This document shows positions 51,804 to 61,079 of a DNA stretch of 64,000 bases, in pieces; the first letter of the stretch is position 1; each line of letters starts with the position of its first letter. Position numbers and translations under genes: made by a program. The stretch lies in contig LXQI01000004.1 of the NCBI GenBank assembly GCA_001683845.1, forward strand, positions 1 through 64,000, written 5' to 3'. The notes beneath the pieces were generated by a model, which did no database searches, was not told where the DNA came from, and worked only from the letters and a program-made list of their open reading frames with translations. This stretch comes from Erythrobacter sp. ANT-B3C2. Its GTDB lineage: Bacteria; Pseudomonadota; Alphaproteobacteria; Sphingomonadales; Sphingomonadaceae.

Positions 51804-51892
51804 GCCCCTGCGCAAAGGCTGCGAACAGGCACCGCGCATGCATCCGGTTGAAAGCAGGCGTAGAGTTGCACAGCGCGCAAGAACAGAGCTAA

Positions 51893-51916
51893 GGAACATG
51901 CCTCAAGCCAAACGTT
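51893..51916 (+). promoter_or_regulatory. Possible EcfG-like element upstream of the HWE kinase
   Basis: GGAAC (51893-51897), 15 bp, CGTT (51913-51916). Both boxes match the general-stress consensus exactly, but the spacer is one base short of the usual 16-17. It lies 44 bp upstream of the kinase ATG. Confidence 0.3.
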
Positions 51917-51959
51917 TCTTTGCGGGATCGAGGGAGTGGCCCATGGCGCCGATGAGCAG

Positions 51960-52943
51960 ATGACCCAGCAATGGAGCAATGAGCACCTGCGCCTTGCCGT
52001 CAAGGCAGCCTGTGTCGCGCTGTGGTCGTGGAACGTGGACGACAACAGCTTCGCGATGGACCCGCGCGGCTTCGAGCTCTGGGGGCTGCCGCACGCCGGT
52101 TCAATCCGCTTCGAGGAGCTTTCGGCCAAGATTCACCCGGCAGACCGGGATCGGGTGAGTGCGGGGTTCCTCGCCACCCGCTCCGTGGAGGGTCCGTACG
52201 AGATCGATTTCCGCCTCAAGCTGGAGGAGGAGGTCCGCTGGATTTCCGCCAGGGGACAGGGCGGCGATGATGGCATCGTCGAGCGGACGATGTTCGGCAT
52301 CTTCCTCGATGTGACGGGCCGCAAGCAGGCCGAGGAAGGCAGCGAGCTGCTGGCGGGCGAGATGAGCCATCGCGTCAAGAACCTGCTGGCCATCGCCTCC
52401 AGCCTCACCACCTTCACCTCGCGCTCGTCCAGGACCGTGGAGCACATGGCGCAGGATCTCACGCGCCGCCTCTCCGCGCTGGGCCGTGCGCACGATCTGG
52501 TGCGGCCACTGCCCGATGCGCAGGGCCGGGCCGCGCTGCTGGGCGATCTGCTGATGGTGCTGCTCGCCCCGTATGACGATCAGGGCGCCTTCAGCGGCCG
52601 CATCCGCGTGGCCGTGCCCCGCATGGGTGTGGGCCATCGAACCGCCACCGCGATGGCGATGATCATCCACGAACTCGCCACCAATTCGGCCAAGCATGGC
52701 GCGCTTTCCAGTGACGCGGGGGCGCTGGAGATCACCGGCTCGCAGGACGATGAATGCCTGACGCTGGTGTGGGCCGAAACGGGCGGGCCCGAGATCACCG
52801 AAACGCCCACCCTCGGTGGTTTCGGCAGCCGCATGGTGCGCTCGCATCTGGGCGGCCAGCTTGGCGGCGCGATCCGCTACGACTGGCAGCCGCCCGGGCT
52901 CGTCGCCACGCTCACCATGCGCCTCGCGGCCCTGCCGCTCTAG
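51960..52943 (+). CDS. PAS-HWE-type sensor histidine kinase
   Basis: A soluble 327-residue kinase. The N-terminal about 110 residues are a PAS fold (LRLAVKAACVALWSWNVD, a PAC-like IFLDVTGRKQAEE). The H-box is GEMSHRVKNLLAIASSLTTF (His about 137). The N-box HELATNSAKHGALS carries the family His, and the G1 region has the WAE form of the WxE motif (LVWAETGGP), together defining the HWE family. Such kinases often feed the PhyR/EcfG general stress response or light responses. No regulator is adjacent. GTG 51936 is an alternative start. Confidence 0.88.
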   Translation: MTQQWSNEHLRLAVKAACVALWSWNVDDNSFAMDPRGFELWGLPHAGSIRFEELSAKIHPADRDRVSAGFLATRSVEGPYEIDFRLKLEEEVRWISARGQGGDDGIVERTMFGIFLDVTGRKQAEEGSELLAGEMSHRVKNLLAIASSLTTFTSRSSRTVEHMAQDLTRRLSALGRAHDLVRPLPDAQGRAALLGDLLMVLLAPYDDQGAFSGRIRVAVPRMGVGHRTATAMAMIIHELATNSAKHGALSSDAGALEITGSQDDECLTLVWAETGGPEITETPTLGGFGSRMVRSHLGGQLGGAIRYDWQPPGLVATLTMRLAALPL

Positions 52944-52953
52944 GGCTGGCCCG

Positions 52954-53643
52954 CTACCACTCCACCCGCCCACGACCACTGGCTTCCAAAAAGGCATTTG
53001 CCCGGCTGAACGGGCGCGAGCCGAAGAAGCCGCGATGCGCCGAAAGCGGGCTGGGGTGCGGCGAGGCCAGCACCAGGTGCCGCCCGCGCCCCTCCTCCCG
53101 ATCCTCCAGCCCCGGCACGCGGCCCGCCTTGGCGCGCGCATGGCTGCCCCACAGGATGAACACGCTTGGGCCCGCGCGCGCCGCCACCGCCGCCACCATG
53201 GCATCGGTGATCGCCTCCCAGCCCTGACCCGCATGGCTGCCCGAGCGCCCGTCTTCCACCGTCAGCGTGCTGTTGAGCAGCAGCACGCCCTGCCGCGCCC
53301 AGCGCTCCAGATTGCCGTCCGCCGGGGGTGCCACTCCGCAATCCGAGGCCAGTTCGCGCTGGATATTGGCGAGCGAGGGCGGCACCCGCACGCCTGCCGG
53401 CACCGAGAAGGCGAGGCCGTGCGCCTGCCCCGGCCCAGGGTACGGGTCCTGCCCCAGGATCACCACCCGCACCGCCTCCAGCGGCGTCAGCTCCAGCGCC
53501 CGCAGCCGCGCCCCGCGCGGCGGATAGATCCGCTTGCCCGCCCGCTCCTCGGCCAGCAGCCAGCCGCCCAGCCGCCGCGCCTCCGGGCTGGCCAGCACCG
53601 GGGCCAGAACATCGCGCCAGCTTTCGGGAACGCACTCGCTCAT
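52954..53643 (-). CDS. ung: Uracil-DNA glycosylase, family 1
   Basis: Removes uracil from DNA. The 229-residue protein has the catalytic-water loop VVILGQDPYPGPGQAHGLAF near residue 60, the Pro-rich VPPSLANI, the uracil-binding LLLNSTLTV and the minor-groove loop ASPHPSPLSAHRG. ATG 53643 (SECVPESWRDVL). Convergent with the HWE kinase, 10 bp apart. Confidence 0.95.
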   Translation of the reverse strand: MSECVPESWRDVLAPVLASPEARRLGGWLLAEERAGKRIYPPRGARLRALELTPLEAVRVVILGQDPYPGPGQAHGLAFSVPAGVRVPPSLANIQRELASDCGVAPPADGNLERWARQGVLLLNSTLTVEDGRSGSHAGQGWEAITDAMVAAVAARAGPSVFILWGSHARAKAGRVPGLEDREEGRGRHLVLASPHPSPLSAHRGFFGSRPFSRANAFLEASGRGRVEW

Positions 53644-53722
53644 CGCCGCCAGCCTAGGATCGCGCCGCGCCGCCCGCCAGCGGCCCTTCCCCTGTATCCC
53701 CGATCCGCCTAAGGCGCCGCCC

Positions 53723-54340
53723 ATGACCGTCCATTTCCATGAAGAAGACCTCCCCGCCGGCGTCCTCGCCCCGGGCGACATCGCCGTCGACACCGAAACC
53801 ATGGGCCTCGTCACCCAGCGCGACCGGCTGTGCGTGGTGCAGCTGAGCGATGGCGGCGGCGACGAGCACCTGGTGCGCTTCGCCCCCGGCAGCCGCTACG
53901 ATGCCCCCGAACTCAAGGCGGTGCTGGCCGATCCCGCGCGGCGCAAGTTCTTCCATTTTGCCCGTTTCGATCTCGCCGCGATCGAGCACTACCTGGGCGT
54001 CACCGCCGCACCGGTGTTCTGCACCAAGATCGCCAGCAAGCTCACCCGCACCTACACCGATCGCCATGGCCTCAAGGATCTGGTGCGCGAATTGCTGGGC
54101 GAGGAAATCTCCAAGCAGCAACAATCGAGCGATTGGGGCGCGCCCGATCTCAGCGAGCCGCAACGCGAATATGCCGCGAGCGACGTGCGCTACCTGCATC
54201 GGATGGTGGCGATCTTCGAACAGCGCCTCGCGCGCGAGAACCGCACCGCCATCGCGCAGGCCTGTTTCGATTTCCTCCCCACCCGCGCCCGGATGGATCT
54301 TGCGGGCTGGGCCGAAAGGGACATCTTCACCCACGATTAA
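53723..54340 (+). CDS. Ribonuclease D-like 3'-5' exonuclease
   Basis: A 205-residue DEDD exonuclease domain: Exo I VDTETMGL (Asp and Glu), Exo II FHFARFDLAAI, Exo III YAASDVRYLHRM. It lacks the C-terminal HRDC domains of full RNase D, as is usual for the alphaproteobacterial form next to lptC. Role in RNA processing is inferred. Confidence 0.88.
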   Translation: MTVHFHEEDLPAGVLAPGDIAVDTETMGLVTQRDRLCVVQLSDGGGDEHLVRFAPGSRYDAPELKAVLADPARRKFFHFARFDLAAIEHYLGVTAAPVFCTKIASKLTRTYTDRHGLKDLVRELLGEEISKQQQSSDWGAPDLSEPQREYAASDVRYLHRMVAIFEQRLARENRTAIAQACFDFLPTRARMDLAGWAERDIFTHD

Positions 54341-54344
54341 ACCG

Positions 54345-54388
54345 GCGCCAGCAAGGACCCGCACCAGCGCCTGCAAGGACCCGACTGA
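54345..54388 (+). repeat. Imperfect 22-bp tandem repeat before lptC
   Basis: GCGCCAGCAAGGACCCGCACC plus A (54345-54366) and GCGCCTGCAAGGACCCGACTG plus A (54367-54388), 17 of 22 positions identical. Each carries AAGGA, so the region offers two Shine-Dalgarno-like sites. Confidence 0.6.
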
Positions 54389-54392
54389 GCCG

Positions 54393-55049
54393 ATGAGCGA
54401 GCAAGCCACCATCATGCGCAACCGGCGCCAGGCCTTCGCGGCTCCGGGCGGCGCGTTCGACCGGGTGGTGCGGCTGCTGGCGATCGGCCTGCCCGCGCTG
54501 GTCGGCGCGGTGGCGGCAGCGATGATCATCGCCCCGCTCAGCCCCCGCAGCGAGGTCAGCTTCCTGCTCGATCGCAACAAGGTGGCGATCGCGGACGACC
54601 GGATGCGAGTGGACGATGCCATGTACCGTGGGCAGGACAATCGCGGCCGGCCGTTCTCACTGGCGGCCGGCGCCGCGGTGCAGCAGAGCGTCACCGAACA
54701 GGTGGTGCAGCTCGATGCGCTCACCGCCCGGCTGCTGCTGCCCGAAGGCCCCGCGCTGCTCACCGCGCCGGGGGGGCGCTATTTTATCGCCGAACAGCAG
54801 GTCTCGGTCACCGGCATGGTGCGCTTCACCGCGGCCGATGGCTACCGCATGGAGGCGCGCAACGTTTTCATCGATCTGCCCGCCCGCACCCTCGCCAGCC
54901 GCGGAAGGGTGGAAGGCGCGATCCCCGCCGGCACCTTCGCCGCCAATTCGCTGCGCGCCGATCTGGCCGAGCGCTCGCTGGTGCTCGAGGGCGATGTCCG
55001 CATGCGCATGGTCCCGGGCCAGCTCGCGCTCCCGCGGGTGCGGCCATGA
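54393..55049 (+). CDS. lptC: LPS export protein LptC
   Basis: Bitopic inner-membrane component of the LPS export bridge. 218 residues: a cytoplasmic basic head, one transmembrane helix near residues 28-51 (LLAIGLPALVGAVAAAMIIA), then the periplasmic beta-jellyroll domain (YRMEARNVFIDLPARTLASR, VEGAIPAGTF). ATG 54393. It sits between the RNase D gene and lptA, the conserved order. Confidence 0.87.
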   Translation: MSEQATIMRNRRQAFAAPGGAFDRVVRLLAIGLPALVGAVAAAMIIAPLSPRSEVSFLLDRNKVAIADDRMRVDDAMYRGQDNRGRPFSLAAGAAVQQSVTEQVVQLDALTARLLLPEGPALLTAPGGRYFIAEQQVSVTGMVRFTAADGYRMEARNVFIDLPARTLASRGRVEGAIPAGTFAANSLRADLAERSLVLEGDVRMRMVPGQLALPRVRP

Positions 55050-55089
55050 GTTGGCGCCGCGCCCACAACGCCCTATCTACGGTCTCGTA

Positions 55090-55659
55090 ATGGCTTCCCC
55101 GCATCCTTGCCCCGCCACTCTCGGCCGCACCGCGCTGCGCTCGCTCGTCGGGGGCTTCGCCGCCTCCGCGCTGGCCGCCACCCTGTTCGGCTCGCTCGCC
55201 GGGGCGCAGGCCATCGCCGGCTTCGACCAGAACCAGCCGGTGAATTACGCGGCCAACCGGCTCGAACTGCAGGACCGGCAGAACCGGCTGGTGCTTTCGG
55301 GCAACGTGATCGTCACCCAGGGCGACCTCCGGTTCACCGCCGATCGCATGAGCGTGGCCTATACCGATAGCGGCGGGCTGCAGATCCAGCGGATCGACGC
55401 CACCGGCGGCGTGGTCGTCACCCGCGGCAGCGAGCGCGCGCAGGGCGCGGCCGGGGTCTACGATTTCAACCGCCGCGTAATCGTCCTCTCGGGCGGGGTC
55501 GCGCTGCGGCGCGGCAGCGATACGCTGAACGGGGGGCGGTTGACGATCGATCTCGCCAGCGGCCGCTCCAGCGTGGACGGCAGCGCCGCCGTCGCACCGG
55601 GCGACCAGACCGCGCCGAGCGGCCGCGTCAGCGGCAGCTTCTCGGTGCCCCAGCAATAA
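55090..55659 (+). CDS. lptA: LPS transport periplasmic protein LptA
   Basis: Periplasmic bridge protein for LPS. 189 residues: signal peptide ([24 protein letters not shown]), then OstA-type beta repeats ([57 protein letters not shown]). ATG 55090, 40 bp after lptC. The LptB ATPase gene that usually follows is absent here; thrS is next. Confidence 0.87.
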   Translation: MASPHPCPATLGRTALRSLVGGFAASALAATLFGSLAGAQAIAGFDQNQPVNYAANRLELQDRQNRLVLSGNVIVTQGDLRFTADRMSVAYTDSGGLQIQRIDATGGVVVTRGSERAQGAAGVYDFNRRVIVLSGGVALRRGSDTLNGGRLTIDLASGRSSVDGSAAVAPGDQTAPSGRVSGSFSVPQQ

Positions 55660-55748
55660 GCGCCAGTGCGGGTGGTGAACGGGGCAAGGGTTCCGCGCCG
55701 CGCCGCCTTGTGCCATGGCGCAGCGCCAGCGAAACGAACGCGATCATC

Positions 55749-57764
55749 ATGACCGAAATGCTCAAGATCCACCTGCCCGATGGCTCCATGCGCGAGATGC
55801 CGCCCGGCTCCACCCCGGCCGATGTCGCCGCCGCAATCGGCCCCGGCCTCGCCAAGGCCGCGCTCGCCGCGCGTGTCGATGGCGAGCTGCGCGATCTCGG
55901 CCGCCCGCTCGAAGGCGATGCCCGGCTTGCGCTCGTCACCAGCCGGGACGAGGCCGATGCGCTGGAGCTGGCGCGCCACGATTACGCGCATGTGCTGGCC
56001 GAGGCGGTGCAGGCGCTGTGGCCCGATACGCAGATCACCTTCGGCCCGGCCACCGACGATGGCTTCTATTACGATTTCGCCCCCGGCGCGCGCGGCCCCT
56101 TCACCGAGGAAGACCTGCCCGCGATCGAAGAGCAGATGCGCAAGGTGATCCGTGCGGACAAGGTGCTCACCCGCGAGGTGTGGAACCGCGAACAGCTGAT
56201 TGCCTGGTTCCGCGAGCATGGCGAAAGCTTCAAGGCCGAATGGGCCGCCGAACTGCCCGAAGGCGACGAGCTGACCGTCTACCATTCGGGCCCAGTTGGC
56301 GCGCAGGATACCTGGCTGGACCTGTGCCGCGGCCCCCACCTGCCCTCGACCGGCAAGCTCGATCCCGAGGCCTTCAAGCTCACCCGCGTCTCGGGCGCCT
56401 ATTGGCGCGGCGACCAGAGCAATGCGATGCTCAGCCGCATCTACGGCACCGGCTGGCTGAACAAGAAGCAGCTCGGCGCCCACCTCACCCGGCTCGAAGA
56501 GGCGGCGAAACGCGATCATCGCAAGCTGGGGCAGGAGATGGACCTGTTCCACTTCCAGTCCGAGGCGCAGGGCTCGTGCTTCTGGCACCCCAAGGGCTAC
56601 ATGATCTGGCGCGAGCTGGAGGCCTATATGCGCCGCCGGCTCGATGCCGCCGGCTACGAGGAGGTGAAGACCCCGCAGCTGATGGATGCCCGCCAGTGGG
56701 AGAAATCCGGCCACTGGGGCAAATATCGCGAGAACATGTTCGTCGTGCCCGACGAGGTGCCCAGTACCGCGGACGAAGGCCCGGTCATTTCCGGCGAGGC
56801 CGAGATGATGGCGCTCAAGCCGATGAACTGCCCGGCGCATGTGCTGGTGTTCCGGCAGGGCATCACCTCGTACCGCGATCTGCCCGTCCGCATGGCCGAG
56901 TTCGGCTGCTGCCACCGCAACGAGCCGCACGGCGCGCTCCACGGCCTGCTGCGCGTGCGGCAGTTCACGCAGGACGATGCGCACATCTTCTGCCGCGAAG
57001 ACCAGCTGGTGGCCGAAGTCGCCACCTTCTGCGATCTGCTGGACAGCGTCTATCGCGATCTCGGCTTCGACGCCTACGCAATCAAGCTCGCACTGCGCCC
57101 GGAAAAGCGCTTCGGCAGCGAGGAGATGTGGGACTGGTCCGAGCAGAGCCTGCGCGATGCGGTCGCCGCCACCGGGCGCAATACCGCCGAATGGGGCTGG
57201 GAGGAACTGCCGGGCGAAGGCGCATTCTACGCCCCTAAGCTGGAATTCCACCTGACCGACGCGATCGGCCGCACTTGGCAGGTCGGCACCATCCAGACCG
57301 ATACCGTGCTGCCCGAGCGGCTCGACGCCAGCTACGTGGGCGAGGATGGCGCGCGCCACCGCCCGGTGATGCTGCACCGCGCGATCCTGGGCACGTTCGA
57401 ACGCTTCATCGGCATCCTGATCGAACACCACGCCGGCCGTCTGCCGCTATGGCTCGCCCCGGTGCAGGTGGTGCTGGCAACCATCGTCTCCGACGCTGAT
57501 GATTACGCGCACGAGGTGGCCGCTCAGCTGCGCGCCGCCGGCCTGCGGCTGGAGACGGACCTGCGCAACGAGAAGATCAACTACAAGGTGCGCGACCATT
57601 CGGTGAAAAAGGTGCCGCACATGGCCGTGCTCGGCAAGCGCGAGGCGGAGGAGGGCACTGTCGCGCTGCGCACGCTGGGCGAGCAGGCACAGCGCGTGCT
57701 GCCGCTGGCCGAGGCCGTGGCACTGCTGCGCGAGGCGGCCACCGCGCCGGACCGGCGGGCATAG
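55749..57764 (+). CDS. thrS: Threonine-tRNA ligase
   Basis: 671-residue class II synthetase. An N-terminal TGS domain ([20 protein letters not shown]), the editing domain with [11 protein letters not shown] and the zinc-related [20 protein letters not shown], then the catalytic core ([10 protein letters not shown] with the zinc Cys, motif 2 [20 protein letters not shown], and [18 protein letters not shown]) and the C-terminal anticodon-binding domain. Standard length and order. ATG 55749; ATG 55758 is also possible. Confidence 0.97.
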   Translation: MTEMLKIHLPDGSMREMPPGSTPADVAAAIGPGLAKAALAARVDGELRDLGRPLEGDARLALVTSRDEADALELARHDYAHVLAEAVQALWPDTQITFGPATDDGFYYDFAPGARGPFTEEDLPAIEEQMRKVIRADKVLTREVWNREQLIAWFREHGESFKAEWAAELPEGDELTVYHSGPVGAQDTWLDLCRGPHLPSTGKLDPEAFKLTRVSGAYWRGDQSNAMLSRIYGTGWLNKKQLGAHLTRLEEAAKRDHRKLGQEMDLFHFQSEAQGSCFWHPKGYMIWRELEAYMRRRLDAAGYEEVKTPQLMDARQWEKSGHWGKYRENMFVVPDEVPSTADEGPVISGEAEMMALKPMNCPAHVLVFRQGITSYRDLPVRMAEFGCCHRNEPHGALHGLLRVRQFTQDDAHIFCREDQLVAEVATFCDLLDSVYRDLGFDAYAIKLALRPEKRFGSEEMWDWSEQSLRDAVAATGRNTAEWGWEELPGEGAFYAPKLEFHLTDAIGRTWQVGTIQTDTVLPERLDASYVGEDGARHRPVMLHRAILGTFERFIGILIEHHAGRLPLWLAPVQVVLATIVSDADDYAHEVAAQLRAAGLRLETDLRNEKINYKVRDHSVKKVPHMAVLGKREAEEGTVALRTLGEQAQRVLPLAEAVALLREAATAPDRRA

Positions 57765-57935
57765 GTGCGAGCCGAGGCGGTGGCAGGGGCGCCGGTGACC
57801 TTCGCAATTGCTGGCTGTTGCTCGCCATTTTCGGACGCTAAGCGCCCGCGCAGGTCGGAGCCTCTAGCGGCTCGCTATCTGCCTTCACCTAAAATACACG
57901 CCAGTCCCTCGGCGCCCTGCCGGCGCCACCATGCA

Positions 57936-58049
57936 TCACAGCGGCAGCGGCTGCCCCGCGAAAATCAGCGCCATGGCGCAGGTTCCGATCAGCGCCATCC
58001 GCAGCAGCGGCACGAAGCGCTGCGCCAGCAAAGAAGCTCTCTCGCTCAT
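57936..58049 (-). CDS. 37-residue membrane peptide
   Basis: Starts MSERASLLAQRFVPLLRMAL and ends IGTCAMALIFAGQPLPL: a basic amphipathic head followed by one hydrophobic helix. It lies between convergent thrS and the agmatine deiminase gene, 43 bp past the start-distal end of the latter (not upstream of it), on the deiminase strand. Looks like an inner-membrane microprotein; function unknown and reality uncertain. Confidence 0.45.
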   Translation of the reverse strand: MSERASLLAQRFVPLLRMALIGTCAMALIFAGQPLPL

Positions 58050-58092
58050 CCCCCTGCCATAGCGCACAAAGCTTAAGAAAGCCCTGAGCCCC

Positions 58093-59088
58093 TCACAATG
58101 GCACATGCTGGCTGGCGCAGTGGAAGCTGCCCCCGCCCGCGAGCACCGCCTCCGCCCGCAGGCCCATCGCGGTGCGGCCGGGGAACAGCCCGCCGATGGC
58201 GGCCACCGCCTCCTCGTCCATCAGCGATCCATAGGTCGGCACCACCACCACCGAGTTGCAGATGGCGAAGTTCATGTAGCTCGCCGGCTCCACGCAGTCG
58301 GCTTCGCCCATCCAGCCAGGGGAAGGCACTTCGCGCACCTGCAGCCCGAAGGCCAGCGCCCGCGCCCGCGCATCGGCATAGACCTCGGCATTGGGATCGT
58401 CCGCCCCGCTCGCCACCGGCAGCGCCAGCACGCCCGGCGCCACGAAACGCGCGAGATTGTCGACATGCCCGTCGGTATGATCGCCCGCCAGCCCCTCGCC
58501 CAGCCACAGCACCCGGTCGAAACCCAGCGAATCGTGCAGGCCCGCCTCGATCTCCTCCCGGCCCAGCGAAGGGTTGCGGTTGGGATTGAGCAGGCATTGC
58601 TCGGTGGTCCCCACCAACCCCGTGCCATCCGTATCGATTGCGCCGCCCTCCAGCACGAAGTCGAAGTCCTGCACCGCCAGCCCGGCCTGCTCTGCCAACG
58701 CAGCGCCGATAGCCTGGTCACCCGCCATCACGAACTTGTCGCCCCAGCCATTGAAGCGAAATTTCCGCGCGGCGCGGCGCCCGGTCGCGTCCAGCACCAC
58801 CAGCGGGCCCGTATCGCGCAGCCAGATATCGCCATATTCGTGCCGCTCGCAGGTGACCGAGGCGCTCACCAGCGCCTGCGCGCGCGCCTCATTGGCCGCA
58901 TCCCGCACCACCAGCCGCACGTCCTGCCCGCTCTCCGCCACCAGATTGGCGAAAGCGGCGATCTGCTCCTGTGCCGCCAGCAGATCGGGCCATTCGGCGG
59001 GATCGTGAGGAAAGCCGATCCACAGCCATTCCTGCTCGCCCCATTCGGCAGGCATGCGCATGCCAGAGCCGGAGGCGGCAGGCGTCAC
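58093..59088 (-). CDS. aguA: Agmatine deiminase
   Basis: Hydrolyses agmatine to N-carbamoylputrescine and ammonia. 331 residues with the guanidino-modifying-enzyme active site: MPAEWGEQEWLWIGFP, GDIWLRDTGPL, VLEGGAIDTDG, GDHTDGHVDN and the catalytic Cys in GGGSFHCASQHVP (about residue 324). The start GTG 59088 gives VTPAASGSGMRMPAEW, the family N-terminus; ATG 59061 would be shorter. It is 8 bp past the M28 peptidase stop. N-carbamoylputrescine amidase (aguB) is not seen. Confidence 0.9.
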   Translation of the reverse strand: MTPAASGSGMRMPAEWGEQEWLWIGFPHDPAEWPDLLAAQEQIAAFANLVAESGQDVRLVVRDAANEARAQALVSASVTCERHEYGDIWLRDTGPLVVLDATGRRAARKFRFNGWGDKFVMAGDQAIGAALAEQAGLAVQDFDFVLEGGAIDTDGTGLVGTTEQCLLNPNRNPSLGREEIEAGLHDSLGFDRVLWLGEGLAGDHTDGHVDNLARFVAPGVLALPVASGADDPNAEVYADARARALAFGLQVREVPSPGWMGEADCVEPASYMNFAICNSVVVVPTYGSLMDEEAVAAIGGLFPGRTAMGLRAEAVLAGGGSFHCASQHVPL

Positions 59089-59096
59089 TTCGGCGC

Positions 59097-60761
59097 TCAG
59101 CAGCCGCCACCCGGCCCGGCGGCGCAGCTCTCGTCCCGCGCACGGCGGAATTCGTCGCCCTCGTACCAGTTGGGCCACTCCTCGCCGGAAGCGAGCATCT
59201 CGCCCAGCCGCCAGAACAGGCCCAAATCCTCCATCAACCCGCTCCAGTCCCAGTTCGGATCGTACTCGTCGCCCGGCCCGTGATAGGCCTCATCGCGATA
59301 GGCCGCATCATAGGCCGCGCCCGCCGCGCGCCCGCCCACGAGCAGGTCCTGCCCGGGGCGCACGTAGAACATCGGCACCCCGCGCTTGGCGAAGCTGAAA
59401 TGGTCGGAGCGGTAGTAATAGCCCGCCTGTGGCGAGGGGTCGGGCGTGGACACGCGACCCACTTCGGCCAGCGCGCTCGCCAGCACCGCGTCCAACTCGC
59501 TCTTTCCCCCACCGATCACCGTCACGTCGCGCGCCGGGCCCGAGAGCGCGGGCGCATCGATATTGATCCCGGCCACCGTCTGCGAGAGCGGGAACACCGG
59601 ATTGGCACTGTAATAGTCGGAGCCGAGCAGGCCCGATTCCTCGGCCGTCACCGCCAGGAACACCAGCGAGCGCGGATGAGCGCCGCCGGCCACATGCGCC
59701 TCGGCCAGCGCCACCAGCGCGGCGGTGCCCACGGCATTGTCGATCGCGCCGTTGCAGATATCGTCACCGGCCGCATTGGGCGTGCAGCGGCCCAGATGGT
59801 CCCAATGCGCGGTGTGGAGCACATATTCGTCCGCCCGCTCGGTACCGGGCAGAATGCCGATCACGTTGCTGGAGGTGAACCGCCGGAAGCTGTTGTCGAA
59901 CCCCGTGCTGGCGGTCGCGCCCAGCGGCACCGCGCGAAAGCCCGGCCGGCGCGCGGCGGCCGAGAGCTGCGCGAAATCCTGCCCGGTGGCAGCCATGATG
60001 CGCTCGGCCACGCCCTTCTGGATCCAGCCGTTGAGCATCGTCTGGCTGGCCCCGGCATCGGCGCGGCTGGCATAGGCCTGCGGGCCGGACCACGAGCTTT
60101 CCACCACATTCCAGCCGTAGGAGGCGGGGAAATCCTCATGCACGATCAGCGCGCCGGCCGCGCCCTGCCGGGCGGCTTCCTCGAACTTGTAGGTCCAGCG
60201 CCCGTAGAAGGTCATCGCCCGGCCGCCAAACGGGCCTTCGAGCGTCTCGCTGGCATAATCGGGATCGTTCACCAGGATGACCGCGGTCTTGCCGCGCATG
60301 TCGAGCCCGGCGTAGTCGTTCCAGCCGCGTTCGGGCGCATTGATGCCGAAGCCCACGAACACCAGCTCGCTATCTGCCAGTTCGGTCCGCTCCACCTCGC
60401 GGTAGGAGACACCCACCCAATCACTCGCATGTTGCAGCGAAAGCGACTCGCCGCCCGCCGTGCGCACCACCAGCGGCTCGAAGGCGGAGCCGGTGATCTC
60501 CACCAGCGGCACCTCCTGCACCCAGCTGCCATTGTTGCCCGGCTGCAGCCCGGCAGCGCGGAACTGCTCCGTCAGGTAGGCCACCGTCTTCTCCTCACCG
60601 GGCGTGCCCGGCTCGCGCCCCTCGAACGCGTCGGAGGAGAGCGTGCGCGTCACCTCGCGCATCGTCTCGACCGAGAGAGCGGGAGGACCGGCGCGCTCGG
60701 GAACGGTGGCGCAGGCGGCAGCGGCGAGCGAGAGGGCCGCGGCACAGCAGAAACGAAGCAT
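59097..60761 (-). CDS. M28 family zinc aminopeptidase, exported
   Basis: 554 residues with a lipoprotein-like signal (LRFCCAAALSLAAAACAT, Cys about 17). A PA domain insertion sits in the middle (GKTAVILVNDPDYASE, GAAGALIVHE). The M28 core has zinc ligands HWDHLG (about residue 313), GAIDNAVGTAALV, FLAVTAEESGLLGSDYY and the late SDHFSF and AYHGPGDEYD. Likely a periplasmic or outer-membrane aminopeptidase. Divergent from glnE. Confidence 0.92.
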   Translation of the reverse strand: MLRFCCAAALSLAAAACATVPERAGPPALSVETMREVTRTLSSDAFEGREPGTPGEEKTVAYLTEQFRAAGLQPGNNGSWVQEVPLVEITGSAFEPLVVRTAGGESLSLQHASDWVGVSYREVERTELADSELVFVGFGINAPERGWNDYAGLDMRGKTAVILVNDPDYASETLEGPFGGRAMTFYGRWTYKFEEAARQGAAGALIVHEDFPASYGWNVVESSWSGPQAYASRADAGASQTMLNGWIQKGVAERIMAATGQDFAQLSAAARRPGFRAVPLGATASTGFDNSFRRFTSSNVIGILPGTERADEYVLHTAHWDHLGRCTPNAAGDDICNGAIDNAVGTAALVALAEAHVAGGAHPRSLVFLAVTAEESGLLGSDYYSANPVFPLSQTVAGINIDAPALSGPARDVTVIGGGKSELDAVLASALAEVGRVSTPDPSPQAGYYYRSDHFSFAKRGVPMFYVRPGQDLLVGGRAAGAAYDAAYRDEAYHGPGDEYDPNWDWSGLMEDLGLFWRLGEMLASGEEWPNWYEGDEFRRARDESCAAGPGGGC

Positions 60762-61079
60762 CGAACATCCAATCGGAAACCAGCAGGATAGCGCGACGAT
60801 GGCAAAGCCCCGCCCGCCCCGCAAGGCCTGCGAACGGCAGCGACGCGCGCCGGAGGAAGCGAGCACACCCCTCCGCTGCCGAAATCGCCGTCGCTGCCAG
60901 CAGGGCCGGCAAGCGGGCAAGGGCGAGCCAGCGCGCCGCAGCGCCACGCCAGGGCCTCGCAAGGCGCAGGCAAGCAGGGCCGATTTACGTCGCTCCACAC
61001 CAGCGCACCCCGCCGCCACCGTGCCACGCAGCGCAAGAGCCGCTTGCGCGCGCCGCGCCGCCGCTCCACTCGTGAGCGC
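60762..61079. other. Divergent intergenic region (318 bp)
   Basis: Between the leftward M28 peptidase gene and glnE. Very GC-rich, with open frames on both strands of basic, low-complexity composition that I do not regard as genes. No clear promoter, terminator or inverted repeat stood out. Confidence 0.5.

Noticed and set aside
60799-61070. Basic open frame on the + strand before glnE
   Set aside because: Arg/Pro/Ala low-complexity composition and no ribosome site; looks like GC-rich noise.
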